In this document: one piece after another, positions 36,501 to 44,975 of the stretch
How the letters are laid out: each line of letters opens with the position of its first letter
How positions within the stretch are numbered: position 1 is the stretch's first letter
Assembly: GCF_944383115.1 (NCBI RefSeq)
Contig: NZ_CALWOJ010000008.1
Span: 1-46,727, forward strand
Reading direction: 5' to 3'
From: an uncultured Flavonifractor sp.
Lineage (GTDB): Bacteria > Bacillota > Clostridia > Oscillospirales > Oscillospiraceae
Length of the DNA: 46,727 nucleotides
Notes under the pieces: model-generated
Databases searched by the model: none
The model's input: the letters and a program-made list of their open reading frames with translations, nothing else
Told to the model about the DNA's origin: nothing
Translations under genes and position numbers: made by a program

Positions 36501-36614
36501 CGGGACCTGGCCGGTGTGCAGGTCCCAGCCCAGGGCGTACGAGGCCGATGCCGCGGTGACCGTCAGGGCCAGAGCCAGGCCGGCCGCGGCGCTCCGCCGG
36601 AAAAAATGCTTCAT
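33597..36614 (-). CDS. Secreted phosphodiester glycosidase with SLH repeats
   Basis: This is a 1005-residue exported protein. A signal peptide (about residues 1-27) precedes a NAGPA-type phosphodiester glycosidase domain (about 85-400). That domain has NGDWYV and the hallmark AMDGGGSTTIG. The middle holds Ig-like (Big2-type) and carbohydrate-binding-like beta domains. Three S-layer homology repeats end the protein, seen in GDMTGHWAEPYATFL, FADTDAIPAWALNEI and ITRGEVAKLLYAML. It is probably held on the wall surface and removes phosphodiester-linked sugars from a polymer; the substrate is unknown. The start has AGGAGG. Confidence 0.9.
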   Translation of the reverse strand: MKHFFRRSAAAGLALALTVTAASASYALGWDLHTGQVPLSQGATLGKNIFWSDTYSDLRHEYYISYTPNENVVPTVAYGNKVLDKLTLSSMAKNLESQGKRVISGINGDWYVLSTGSTVGLLVTDGVVRATPYYNNAWAIGFNEDGTGFIGQPTLSTNVTFGGATYKLSGAINKVRKLTASDTSGGLTLLTSDFSSTTQNTDPGVDVILTPVEDGTGVYATQPTIGREVQYTVDQVLESTGSIPIPDGKAVLTMNAKDNADILASLRTLQPGDTVTLSITSADERWNTVDQAIGGTYKIVTDGKVVSSGLPTERTAWTAVGVKADGTVIFYTLDGKQSGYSVGCTLSQAAQRLIELGCVEAIAMDGGGSTTIGATYPTTDGMQVINRPSDGAQRSNSTAIFLTTDLQPTGELDSYYVTPTDAMLLSGATMQLSAVGLDTNYYTTEGGEVSWSVSDGGGTIDETGLLTAGSQSGSFQITASDGEHTGTAYLTTVATPDTITISNESTGAKITSLNLNPGQQIDLKASAAYRTLALTAQDTCFTWSLDASLGTVDANGVLTASQESGSGKLTVSAGGKSVTIPVTIASHVKTLETCEGDLSAFQNTDTATVEAETGLDFVHNGRQSVKLSYDATSGSASLTTTLAIPDGESWLGMWVYGNGSGNTLMATAADQEGQTQQFLLTTLDFTGWKYVMVQLPTGAVSLSSLDIIYGGGAERQIGSIWLDQLVTANQQVTDNTAPTVSVSVKGTQLTATVKDDLDQTIPQGNVTLTYDGKVLTGSWNEASGTLTATLPAADSGYHRVTVTACDASGNLARASADVGPSASRTSPFGDMTGHWAEPYATFLYDQGISQGTGGATPQYEPNKNISRAEFFALTARWMGLDLEQYADVELSFADTDAIPAWALNEIKAMYSLGILQGASSGGQLLANPMSTITRAEAMTILGRTQARGFTANDLTFDDAGQVPSWALSYTQILVTQGVVSGNNNLIRPSDSITRGEVAKLLYAML

Positions 36615-36663
36615 AGTTGTCCTCCTGTGGTCGGGTCAAAGGTTACAAAGGTTATGTTAACAC

Positions 36664-36697
36664 AAACGCTCCCGCTTGTAAACCAGCGGGAGCGTTT
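36664..36697 (-). terminator. Terminator downstream of hemW
   Basis: Perfect 13-bp arms (36697-36685 and 36676-36664) with an 8-base loop lie just after the hemW stop on the minus strand. The T tail is weak. Confidence 0.7.
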
Positions 36698-36709
36698 GAT
36701 CAAAAAACT

Positions 36710-37912
36710 TTATTCCGCTTCTGTGGGGCGGCCCTGCTTCAGTCGGGGAAGGGTCTTTTCCAAAGTGGCCTCCTCCTGGACGGTGAGCAGATCGCCAATG
36801 AGCTGGTTGGAGATGAGAAAACCCTTGGGGGTCAGATTCCAGCGCCGCTCGTGGCGCTCCGCCCAGCCGTGGCGCTCATAGTCCTCCAGCTTTTGCTCAA
36901 TGGGGTCGAAGTCCAGGAAAAACTCCCGGCGGTATTCCCATTCCTCAATGCCCCGGGTGGTACGCAGGCGGAGCATCAGATATTCGCTGCCCCGTTCCCG
37001 GGCGGGGATCAGGTCGGAGGAGTCAATGACGGTGCCGCCCTCCAGAACGCCGGAGATATAACCCTCCAGATCCCGGACAAAGGAGTAACGCCGTCCGCCG
37101 AAATCGGAGTGGGCGCCGGGTCCGAAGCCGATATAGGGCCGGCCCATCCAGTATTTCAGGTTGTGGCGGGACTGGAAGCCGGAACGGGCAAAATTGGAGA
37201 TCTCATACTGCCGGTAGCCCTCTTTTTCCAACCGCTCCACCGTCCACAGATACATGTCCGCCTGGGCATCGTCGTCGGGCAGCTTCTCCCCCCGGGACAC
37301 CCGGTAGTCCAGGGGCGTACCCTCCTCCACCTTCAGGCCGTAGCAGCTCAGGTGTTCCGGCTTGAGGGAGAGTATCTGCTCCACCGTGTCCTGCCAGCCG
37401 GCCAACTCCTGGCCGGGCAGGCCGTAGATCAGGTCCAGGCTGAGATTCTGAAACTTTGCCTTGCGGGCCAGAGCCACTGCCTGGACGGCCTGCTGAAAGT
37501 CGTGGGGGCGATGGAGACTCTGCAATTCCCGGTCGCAGGCGGACTGCACCCCCAGGGAGAGCCGGTTGACCCCCGCCCGACGGAGGGCCTGGAGCATCTT
37601 CAGATCCACGCTGTCCGGATTGCACTCCACGGTGATCTCGGCATCCTTAGCCAGATCAAACCGCTTGCCAATGAGCCGCAGCAGTTCCCGCAGCCGCTTT
37701 TCCCCGTAAAAGCTGGGGGTGCCGCCCCCAAAGTATACGGTGTCGATTTGCCAGCCCCTGGTTTGAGGGGCGGTCTCCTTCATGTGGGCCAATAAGGCCT
37801 TCTGGTAATCGTCCATCCGCCCCTCCTGGCCGGCCAGGGAGTAAAAATCGCAGTAGTCACACTTGCTGCGGCAAAAGGGGATGTGGATATAGATGCCCAG
37901 TTTCTCTGCCAT
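36710..37912 (-). CDS. hemW: Radical SAM heme chaperone HemW
   Basis: HemW is a radical-SAM family protein thought to insert heme into respiratory enzymes; it was long called coproporphyrinogen III oxidase-like. The 400-residue protein has the cluster motif C14-x3-C18-x2-C21 (CRSKCDYC) and GGGTPS. The start at ATG 37912 gives the typical N terminus MAEKLGIYIHIPF. A longer frame from 37957 lacks a binding site. It is divergent from the pseudouridine synthase gene, with overlapping promoters. Confidence 0.95.
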   Translation of the reverse strand: MAEKLGIYIHIPFCRSKCDYCDFYSLAGQEGRMDDYQKALLAHMKETAPQTRGWQIDTVYFGGGTPSFYGEKRLRELLRLIGKRFDLAKDAEITVECNPDSVDLKMLQALRRAGVNRLSLGVQSACDRELQSLHRPHDFQQAVQAVALARKAKFQNLSLDLIYGLPGQELAGWQDTVEQILSLKPEHLSCYGLKVEEGTPLDYRVSRGEKLPDDDAQADMYLWTVERLEKEGYRQYEISNFARSGFQSRHNLKYWMGRPYIGFGPGAHSDFGGRRYSFVRDLEGYISGVLEGGTVIDSSDLIPARERGSEYLMLRLRTTRGIEEWEYRREFFLDFDPIEQKLEDYERHGWAERHERRWNLTPKGFLISNQLIGDLLTVQEEATLEKTLPRLKQGRPTEAE

Positions 37913-37990
37913 AAACGGCGCCTCGCTTCCTGGAAGGGTACAATATAAGGTGCGCATATGGTCCGCAAAACGGCCAATATATTAAAAGCT

Positions 37991-38019
37991 ATTATACTAC
38001 AAAAAACCCGGTTTGAAAA
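37991..38019 (-). promoter_or_regulatory. Candidate hemW promoter
   Basis: On the minus strand TTTTCA (38019-38014) and TATAAT (37996-37991) are 17 bases apart. The -35 coincides with the -35 of the divergent gene. Confidence 0.6.
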
Positions 38020-38041
38020 GCACAGACGGCCATGCTATACT
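38013..38041 (+). promoter_or_regulatory. Predicted promoter of the pseudouridine synthase gene
   Basis: TTGAAA (38013-38018) and TATACT (38036-38041) are 17 bases apart. Its -35 shares bases with that of the hemW promoter. Confidence 0.75.
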
Positions 38042-38067
38042 GAAAAAAACAGGAAGGAGAGGGTATC

Positions 38068-38970
38068 GTGACCGGAAAAACCTGCCGCCGGCTGACATTG
38101 CGGGTGGAACCGGCGTGGGACGGGGAAAAGATCGACACCCTGCTGCGCCGGGAACTGGGCCTGTCGGGCACCGTCATCAAGCGGATCAAATGGCTGGAGG
38201 ACGGTATCCTGCTGGACGGCGTCCGGGCCATCACCGGCCAGCGGGCGGCGGCAGGGCAGGTTCTCTCTGTCCGGGTGGACGATGGGGGGCAACCCGACAC
38301 CGTATTTCCCACGCCGGGCAAGGTGGATGTGGTCTATGAGGACGACGACCTGCTGGTGGTCAACAAGGCCCCCGGCCTGCCGGTCCACCCCGGGCCGGGC
38401 AACGGCAGGGATACCCTGTGCAACTATATCGCTTATGATTACCAGCAGAAGGGGAAAACGGCGGGGATCCACCCGGTCCACCGGCTGGATAAAGGTACTT
38501 CGGGACTGCTGGTGGTGGCCAAGCATCCCCACGCCCAGGAGAAACTGAAAGGTCAGATGCACACCGGGGCCTTCCGGCGGATCTATCTGGCGGTGTGCGA
38601 CGGGGTGCCGGAGCCGGAACAGGGCAGGGTGGAGGCCCCTATCGGGCGGGTACCCGCTTCCCTGATTATGCGGCAGGTGGACCCGTCCGGCCGGCCTGCG
38701 GCCACCCGCTACCGGGTGGTGGAGCGGGCAGGGGACCGGGCGCTGGTGGAGCTGGAACTGGAGACGGGCCGCACCCATCAGATCCGGGTCCATATGGCCC
38801 ATCTGGGCTGTCCGCTCACCGGCGATTTCCTCTACGGCAGGGAGGACAGAACCCTCATTGCCCGGCCCGCTCTTCACTCCGCGGAGCTGTTTCTCACCCA
38901 TCCCATCACCGGGGCACATCTCCACCTGACCTGCCCGCTGCCGGAGGATATGGCGGCGCTGCTGAGGTGA
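38068..38970 (+). CDS. RluA-family RNA pseudouridine synthase
   Basis: This 300-residue enzyme converts uridine to pseudouridine in rRNA or tRNA. An S4-like RNA-binding domain occupies about residues 10-75, and the RluA catalytic domain follows. The motif HRLDKGTSG carries the catalytic aspartate D141, and GRTHQIRVHM is also conserved. It starts at GTG 38068 after AAGGAGA. The exact target (RluA, RluC or RluD type) cannot be told from sequence alone. Confidence 0.95.
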   Translation: MTGKTCRRLTLRVEPAWDGEKIDTLLRRELGLSGTVIKRIKWLEDGILLDGVRAITGQRAAAGQVLSVRVDDGGQPDTVFPTPGKVDVVYEDDDLLVVNKAPGLPVHPGPGNGRDTLCNYIAYDYQQKGKTAGIHPVHRLDKGTSGLLVVAKHPHAQEKLKGQMHTGAFRRIYLAVCDGVPEPEQGRVEAPIGRVPASLIMRQVDPSGRPAATRYRVVERAGDRALVELELETGRTHQIRVHMAHLGCPLTGDFLYGREDRTLIARPALHSAELFLTHPITGAHLHLTCPLPEDMAALLR

Positions 38971-38999
38971 TGGGCGGCGAACACTATGCAGAGGGGATA

Positions 39000-39027
39000 T
39001 TGTAATGCCGATTTTTTATGCTACACT
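39000..39027 (+). promoter_or_regulatory. Candidate promoter of the lipoprotein gene
   Basis: TTGTAA (39000-39005) and TACACT (39022-39027) are 16 bases apart, just after the pseudouridine synthase gene. Confidence 0.5.
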
Positions 39028-39090
39028 TGGTTCAGAAGTTCCGTCAGGGGCATATTGGCCCCAATTTTGCAAGGAAAGGAATGGATGAAC

Positions 39091-39786
39091 ATGAAGAAAT
39101 GGATGGCAGCCCTGCTGGCAGTGGCGATGATGTGCGCTCTGGCCGCGTGCGGCGGCGGAGGGAGCGGTGAAACCACCCAGTCGCCCACTGGGAATGAGGT
39201 CGTAGAAAATTCTCCGTCCCCCGCAGTGGAACCCTCGGAGAGCCAGCCGGTGGAGGAGACCACCAAGCCGGCGGCGGAGTCCTTTGCTATTGGCGATACC
39301 ATCACGCTGGACTTTGTGGAGATGACCTTCACTGAAACCGGGATCGCCGAGGATATCAGAACCTCCATCACCACCAACAACGGCGTACAGATTACCCGCA
39401 CCACCGGCCCTGAGCCGGAGAGCGGCAAGCAGTTTGTGTACATCAAGGGTACCATCAAGAATCTGGCCACCGATGCCCTGCCGGTGTACGATTTCTTTGT
39501 GGGCAACTTTATGGTGGATCAGTATAACTTCGAGGTGGACGCCACCAATTGTGATGTCATTACCGCTGAGGGGGAGAGCCTCAGCAGTATCGACCCGCTG
39601 ACCACCGGCTCCTTCACCCTCTATGCGGCCATCCCCAATGAACTGGTGGAGAGCCACAGCAGCAGCAGCTTCACCTTTGGCTTCTACGATCTGTTCGACA
39701 ACGAGGAACTGGCCAGGAACCGGGCCTTTGAAGATGATCCCATCTCCCTGTGTCCCTATCAATATACCGTGGATCTGGGCGTGTAA
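39091..39786 (+). CDS. Surface lipoprotein, DUF4352-like Ig fold
   Basis: This 231-residue lipoprotein has a short signal with lipobox LAAC and Cys20, and a Gly/Ser/Glu-rich linker to about residue 65. A single beta-sandwich-like domain follows, resembling DUF4352 proteins (QFVYIKGTIKNLATDALPVY). I choose ATG 39091, 10 bases after AAAGGA; an ATG two codons earlier is possible. Function is unknown; such domains are usually surface binding modules. Confidence 0.8.
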   Translation: MKKWMAALLAVAMMCALAACGGGGSGETTQSPTGNEVVENSPSPAVEPSESQPVEETTKPAAESFAIGDTITLDFVEMTFTETGIAEDIRTSITTNNGVQITRTTGPEPESGKQFVYIKGTIKNLATDALPVYDFFVGNFMVDQYNFEVDATNCDVITAEGESLSSIDPLTTGSFTLYAAIPNELVESHSSSSFTFGFYDLFDNEELARNRAFEDDPISLCPYQYTVDLGV

Positions 39787-39792
39787 AAATGG

Positions 39793-39839
39793 AAAGCGGG
39801 CCTGCTGTGCAACAACGATGCGCAGCAGGCCCGCTTTTT
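39793..39839. terminator. Bidirectional terminator between the lipoprotein gene and ribH
   Basis: Nineteen-base arms (39793-39811 and 39819-39837) have a single non-Watson-Crick position and a 7-base loop. A T run reaches 39839 on the plus strand. Confidence 0.9.
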
Positions 39840-39842
39840 ATC

Positions 39843-40310
<468 letters not shown>

Positions 40311-40323
40311 GTCAAATACCTCC

Positions 40324-41541
40324 CTAAATCTTGTCGTCGTCGGTCACCTGCTCCAGCAGGTGACCCATTTTTTCACGCTTGGTCCACAGATAGAAATGGT
40401 CGTGTTTCTGAGGGGCAATCTCGATGGGTACCCGCTCTGTGATCTCCAGGCCGAAGCCGGACAGGCCGTAGATTTTGTCCGGATTATTAGTCAGCAGGCG
40501 CAGTTCCTTGACTCCCAAATCACGGAGGATCTGAGCCCCGATCCAATACTCCCGCAGATCGGGTGCAAAGCCCAGCTTGAGGTTGGCCTCCACCGTGTCG
40601 TAGCCCTGCTCCTGGAGGGTGTAGGTTTTCAGCTTGTTGATGAGACCGATGCCCCGGCCCTCCTGCCGCATATAAAGTACCACGCCCCGGCCCTCTTTCT
40701 CGATGCGCTCCATAGCGGCGGAGAGCTGCTGACCGCAGTCGCAGCGCTGGGAGCCGAACACGTCGCCGGTGAGGCATTCCGAGTGGACCCGGCACAGCAC
40801 CCCTAAGCCGTCCCCGATGTCCCCCTTCACCAGGGCCACATGACTCTCGCCGGTGAGGTCGTTGGTGTAGCCGTAGATGGTGAAGTCGCCATACTTGGTG
40901 GGCATTTTGGCCGTGGCCTCCCGCACAACGTGCTTGTCGTGGAGGCGGCAGTAGTCCTGGAGATCCTGGATGGTGATGACTTTGAGGCCCCAGGCCTCGG
41001 CGTTTTCCAGCAGTTCGGTGGTGCGCATCATGGTGCCGTCCTCCCGCATGATCTCGCAGCACAGGCCGCACTCGGCAAGGCCTGCGTGGCGGCACAGATC
41101 CACCGTGGCCTCGGTGTGACCGTTGCGGGCCAGCACCCCGCCCCGGCGGGCCACCAGGGGAAACACATGGCCGGGCCGCCGAAACTCCTCCGGCCTGGCG
41201 TCGGGGGCGGCGCACCGGCGGCAGGTGAAGCCCCGCTCCTCAGCGGAGATGCCGGTGGTGGTATCCACATGGTCGATGGACACGGTGAAGGCGGTCTGAT
41301 GGTTGTCGGTGTTCACCTTCACCATTTGTTCCAGCCCCAGCCGGGTGGCCACCGCCTCCGACATGGGGGTGCAGATGAGGCCCTTGGCATGGACCGCCAT
41401 AAAGTTTACGTTTTCGGTGGTGGCAAACTGGGCGGCGCAGATCAGATCACCCTCGTTCTCACGGTCGGGGTCGTCGATGCACATGATGAGGTGTCCGGCC
41501 CGCAGCTCCTCCAGGGCCTCCTCAATGGTGGCAAATCCCAT
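40324..41541 (-). CDS. ribBA: Bifunctional RibBA (DHBP synthase / GTP cyclohydrolase II)
   Basis: This 405-residue protein makes both precursors of riboflavin. The N-terminal half is 3,4-dihydroxy-2-butanone 4-phosphate synthase, with DPDRENEGD and [10 protein letters not shown]. The C-terminal half is GTP cyclohydrolase II, with the zinc-binding C-x10-C-x-C pattern in [16 protein letters not shown] and the loop [10 protein letters not shown]. The start follows AAAGGAGG, 15 bases after ribE. Confidence 0.97.
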   Translation of the reverse strand: MGFATIEEALEELRAGHLIMCIDDPDRENEGDLICAAQFATTENVNFMAVHAKGLICTPMSEAVATRLGLEQMVKVNTDNHQTAFTVSIDHVDTTTGISAEERGFTCRRCAAPDARPEEFRRPGHVFPLVARRGGVLARNGHTEATVDLCRHAGLAECGLCCEIMREDGTMMRTTELLENAEAWGLKVITIQDLQDYCRLHDKHVVREATAKMPTKYGDFTIYGYTNDLTGESHVALVKGDIGDGLGVLCRVHSECLTGDVFGSQRCDCGQQLSAAMERIEKEGRGVVLYMRQEGRGIGLINKLKTYTLQEQGYDTVEANLKLGFAPDLREYWIGAQILRDLGVKELRLLTNNPDKIYGLSGFGLEITERVPIEIAPQKHDHFYLWTKREKMGHLLEQVTDDDKI

Positions 41542-41556
41542 ACTATGTATCCTCCT

Positions 41557-42186
41557 TTAAAATCCGTGTTGGGCCAGAAATTCCATGGTAATGCCGGAAG
41601 CCTTGGAAGTCTCCCGGCCCAGCAGTCTGGCCACATATTTGCCCAAAATATCGGTCTCCAGGTTGACGGTATCCCCCGCCTTCCGGTCCAGCAGGGTGGT
41701 GTGGCCCCCGGTGTGGGGGATGATGGAGACGGAGAAATCCCGGTCGGTGACGGCAGCCACCGTCAGACTGATGCCGTCAATGGCGATGGAGCCCTTCTCC
41801 ACGATGCCGGAGAGTAGCTCCGGGGGGGCGGAGATGGTGACCCACACCGCGTTGCCCTCCCGCCGGAGGGAGGTTACCGTGCCGGTGCCGTCGATGTGGC
41901 CGGTGACGATGTGGCCCCCGAAACGGCCATCCGCAGCCATCGCCCGCTCCAGATTGACCTGAGAGCCGGGATGCAGCCCGCCCAGGCCGGTGCGCCGGAA
42001 GGTCTCGGGCATCACGTCGGCGGTAAAGCCGGTGGGGGAGAGGGCGGTCACCGTCAGGCACACCCCGTTCACCGCGATGGAGTCACCCAGCTTGGTACCT
42101 TCCAGCACCGTGTGGGCGGCCAGTTCCAGACTACCCGGCCCCACCCTGCGGATGGTGCCTAGTTCCTCAATGATCCCTGTGAACAT
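41557..42186 (-). CDS. ribE: Riboflavin synthase alpha subunit
   Basis: This 209-residue enzyme dismutates two lumazines into riboflavin and ArP. It shows two lumazine-binding repeats, each with the start pattern MFTGIIEELGTI or HIVTGHIDGTGTV and a later SIAVNGVCLTV or SIAIDGISLTV. Its start overlaps the end of ribD by 20 bases, which couples their translation. Confidence 0.97.
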   Translation of the reverse strand: MFTGIIEELGTIRRVGPGSLELAAHTVLEGTKLGDSIAVNGVCLTVTALSPTGFTADVMPETFRRTGLGGLHPGSQVNLERAMAADGRFGGHIVTGHIDGTGTVTSLRREGNAVWVTISAPPELLSGIVEKGSIAIDGISLTVAAVTDRDFSVSIIPHTGGHTTLLDRKAGDTVNLETDILGKYVARLLGRETSKASGITMEFLAQHGF

Positions 42187-43273
42187 GTTGTATCACCTCG
42201 TATTCCAGCAGCAGATCCTCCCCCATGGGGGTGCAGGTGGGAGGAGAGAGCCGCCAGCAGTCCTCCGGGCGGTCCACCCCCCGGCCCTCCACCGGGCTTT
42301 TGGCCTCCGCGCCGCCGAACAGCTTGGGGGCCAGGTAGCAATAGACCTTCTGCACCAGACCCTGCCGCAGCATGGACTCGTTGAGGCCGCCGCCCCCCTC
42401 CAGCAGTACGCCGTCAATCTCCCGTTTTCCCAGCTCCGCCATCAGGGCGGGCAGGTCCACTCTGCCGTCGGGGCCGGGCAGGTCCAGCACCGTGATCCCC
42501 AGGGCCTCCAGCGCCGTCCGTCTGTCCGGCGGGGGAGAGGCGCAGGCCACGATGGTGGGCACCTCCCTGGCGGTGCGGCACAGGTTGGAGGTAAGGGGGA
42601 TGCGCAGCTGGGAGTCGCAGACAATCCGCACCGGATTGCGGCCGCCCGACCTCCGGCAGGTGAGCATGGGGTCGTCCTGGAGTACCGTGCCGATGCCCGC
42701 CAGGATACCCCGGTACTGGTGTCGCAGCGTGTGGACGTGAGCGCGGGCAATCTCGCCGGTGACCCACTGGGACAGACCGGTATGGCAGGCGATTTTGCCG
42801 TCGGCGGTCATGGCGTACTTCATGGCCACATAGGGGGTCTTGTGGGTGATGTAGTGGAAGAATACCGGGTTGAGGGCGTCGCATTCCCAGCGCATAAAGT
42901 CCTCCTCCACCTGGACTCCGGCCTGCCGCAGCAGGGCCGCCCCCTTGCCATGGACCAGGGGATTGGGGTCCCGGGAGCCGATAACCACCTTGGCGATACC
43001 TGCGTCCAGGATGGCCTGGGTGCAGGGCGGCTGACGGCCCTGGTGGCAGCAGGGTTCCAGTGTGACGTACAGGGTGGCCCCCGCCGGGTCCTCCGTGCAG
43101 GCGGCCAGCGCCTCCCGCTCGGCGTGGAGACCGCCGCAGCGACGGTGCCAGCCCTGGCCAATGACCCTGCCCTCCTTTACCAGCACCGCCCCCACCAGGG
43201 GATTGGGGCTGGTCCAGCCGGCGCCGCGTCTGGCTAATTGGATAGCCAGCGCCATATAGTCAGTGCCGTTCAT
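42167..43273 (-). CDS. ribD: Bifunctional riboflavin deaminase/reductase RibD
   Basis: RibD deaminates and then reduces the GTP-derived pyrimidine. The 368-residue protein has the deaminase zinc motif (HAEREAL and EPCCHQGRQPPC) in the first half and the reductase domain in the second half. I take ATG 43273 (MNGTDYMALAI) after AAGGAGGG. It is the first gene of the operon and lies directly after the riboswitch terminator, so its expression depends on FMN. Confidence 0.96.
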   Translation of the reverse strand: MNGTDYMALAIQLARRGAGWTSPNPLVGAVLVKEGRVIGQGWHRRCGGLHAEREALAACTEDPAGATLYVTLEPCCHQGRQPPCTQAILDAGIAKVVIGSRDPNPLVHGKGAALLRQAGVQVEEDFMRWECDALNPVFFHYITHKTPYVAMKYAMTADGKIACHTGLSQWVTGEIARAHVHTLRHQYRGILAGIGTVLQDDPMLTCRRSGGRNPVRIVCDSQLRIPLTSNLCRTAREVPTIVACASPPPDRRTALEALGITVLDLPGPDGRVDLPALMAELGKREIDGVLLEGGGGLNESMLRQGLVQKVYCYLAPKLFGGAEAKSPVEGRGVDRPEDCWRLSPPTCTPMGEDLLLEYEVIQHVHRDH

Positions 43274-43301
43274 TTTTGCTTGTCCCTCCTTTCTCGGGAC
43301 G

Positions 43302-43333
43302 AAAAAAGCGCCCCGAAGCAACTTCGGGGCGCT
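43302..43333 (-). terminator. Riboswitch-controlled terminator before ribD
   Basis: Perfect 12-bp arms (43333-43322 and 43318-43307) have a three-base loop, and six T follow on the minus strand (43307-43302). It is the expression platform of the FMN riboswitch. Confidence 0.92.
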
Positions 43334-43398
43334 GAGAAAGCAACTGCTGGGCAGGAAAACGATACCAAAAGAAAAGGGGTACGTTCATTCCCGCCGGC

Positions 43399-43508
43399 GT
43401 CTTCTTCCATCCAGACTTTAACTGTCGGTTTTGGAATTGCACCAAATCCTGCGCCTGCGCGCTCGCGGACTTTACCGCCGATCGGGAATTTCACCCTGCC
43501 CTGAAGAC
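43399..43508 (-). ncRNA. FMN riboswitch (RFN element)
   Basis: On the minus strand the conserved RFN blocks appear in order: GGGCAGGGTGAAATTCCC, CGGCGGTAAAGTCCGCGAG, GGATTTGGTG, ATTCCAAAACCGACAGT, and AAAGTCTGGATG then GAAGAAGA. The closing P1 stem is GTCTTC (43508-43503) with GAAGAC (43404-43399). A terminator follows, so binding of FMN should stop transcription before ribD. Confidence 0.97.
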
Positions 43509-43530
43509 TGCATATGAACTTGTCGGCCTT

Positions 43531-43559
43531 ATCATAGCACTGTGAAAAAGGGTTGTCAA
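43531..43559 (-). promoter_or_regulatory. Predicted promoter of the riboflavin operon
   Basis: TTGACA (43559-43554) and TATGAT (43536-43531) are exactly 17 bases apart on the minus strand. The -35 directly touches the stop codon of the upstream symporter gene. Confidence 0.85.
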
Positions 43560-44945
43560 CTATTTATCCACGCTGGGGATCTCGGTGGTGTCCACCTCGT
43601 CCAGGTGATGCAGATAGTGCTTGGTTTCCCTGGCGATCACACCGGAGAGAAGGAGTACCGCGATCAGGTTGGGGATGGCCATGAGGGCGTTGAGGATGTC
43701 GGCGATGGTCCACACCAGATCCAGGGCCAGCACCGGGCCGATGACCACCACAGCCACAAAGAGGATCTTGTAGGGCAGGATGGCCTTCTTACCCCACAGA
43801 TACTGGGCGCACCGCTCGCCGTAATAGGACCAGCCCAGAATGGTGGACCAGGCGAAGGTGATGATGCCGATCACCAGGATCACCGGCCCCAGAACGGGAA
43901 TCTGGGCGAAGGCCAGGGTGGTCAGCTGGCCGCCGTCGGTGACGTGGATCATGTCGATATCGGGGTTTTTCATGATGGTGGATACAAGCACCAGGCCGGT
44001 CATGAGGCACACCACTACGGTGTCCCAGAAGGTGCCGGTGGCGGAGACCAGGGCCTGGCGCACCGGGTTGCGAGTCTGGGCGGCGGATGCCACCAGGGGG
44101 GCGGAACCCATACCGGACTCGTTGGAGAACAGGCCCCGGGCCACGCCGAAGCGCATGGCGATCATCAGGCCCTGGCCCACCAGACCGCCGGCCACCGCGC
44201 CGGGGGTAAAGGCCAGACGCACGATGGCCTCAATGGCGGGGAGGATGAAATCGTAGTTGAAGCCCAGAATGATGATGCAGCCCAGCACATAAAAGATGGC
44301 CATGAAGGGTACCAGCTTCTCGCACACGCTGGCGATGGATTTGATGCCGCCGATGATGACAATGGCGGTGAGCAGGCCGCCCACGATGCCGATGACAATG
44401 GGGGGGATAGGCACGGGAATATTGTTCTCAATTACTTCAGCAATGGCGTTGATCTGGGTGCCGCAGCCGATGCCGAAGGAGGCCAGAGCGGCCAGGGCGG
44501 CAAAGAGGACACCCAGCCACTTGAGGCCCAGCCCCCGCTCCAGGGCGTACATGGCGCCGCCCTGCATCTTGCCGTCGGGGGTGCGCACCCGGTACTTGAC
44601 GGCGATGAGGGACTCGGCGTACTTGGTGGCGATGCCGAAGATACCGGCGATCCAGCACCAGAACACCGCGCCGGGGCCGCCCAGGAAGATGGCGGTGCCC
44701 ACGCCGATGATGTTGCCGGTGCCGATGGTGGAGGCCAGGGCGGTGGTGAGAGCCTGGAACTGGCTCACGTCGCCGGGAGCGTCCGGGTCACGGGTCACCG
44801 ACAGGCGGACGCCGGTGAAGGTCTTGCGCTGGATGAAACCGGTGCGTACCGTCATGAATAGGTGAGTACCCAGCAGCAGCACGATCATGGGAATGCCCCA
44901 GATAAAGTCGTCCAGCCAGTTGATGAAGGAAACAAACGCATCCAT
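43560..44945 (-). CDS. Sodium:alanine symporter (AGCS family)
   Basis: This 461-residue membrane protein has about 11 helices. It shows the AGCS family segments ALTTALASTIGTGNIIGVGTA and VARGLFSNESGMGSAPLVA. It takes up alanine or glycine with sodium. The start follows AGAGAGAT, 30 bases after topB, so the two may be cotranscribed. No terminator separates it from the riboflavin operon except the riboswitch terminator. Confidence 0.95.
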   Translation of the reverse strand: MDAFVSFINWLDDFIWGIPMIVLLLGTHLFMTVRTGFIQRKTFTGVRLSVTRDPDAPGDVSQFQALTTALASTIGTGNIIGVGTAIFLGGPGAVFWCWIAGIFGIATKYAESLIAVKYRVRTPDGKMQGGAMYALERGLGLKWLGVLFAALAALASFGIGCGTQINAIAEVIENNIPVPIPPIVIGIVGGLLTAIVIIGGIKSIASVCEKLVPFMAIFYVLGCIIILGFNYDFILPAIEAIVRLAFTPGAVAGGLVGQGLMIAMRFGVARGLFSNESGMGSAPLVASAAQTRNPVRQALVSATGTFWDTVVVCLMTGLVLVSTIMKNPDIDMIHVTDGGQLTTLAFAQIPVLGPVILVIGIITFAWSTILGWSYYGERCAQYLWGKKAILPYKILFVAVVVIGPVLALDLVWTIADILNALMAIPNLIAVLLLSGVIARETKHYLHHLDEVDTTEIPSVDK

Positions 44946-44975
44946 AGAAATCTCTCTTTTCTCTCTGATTCTCTC

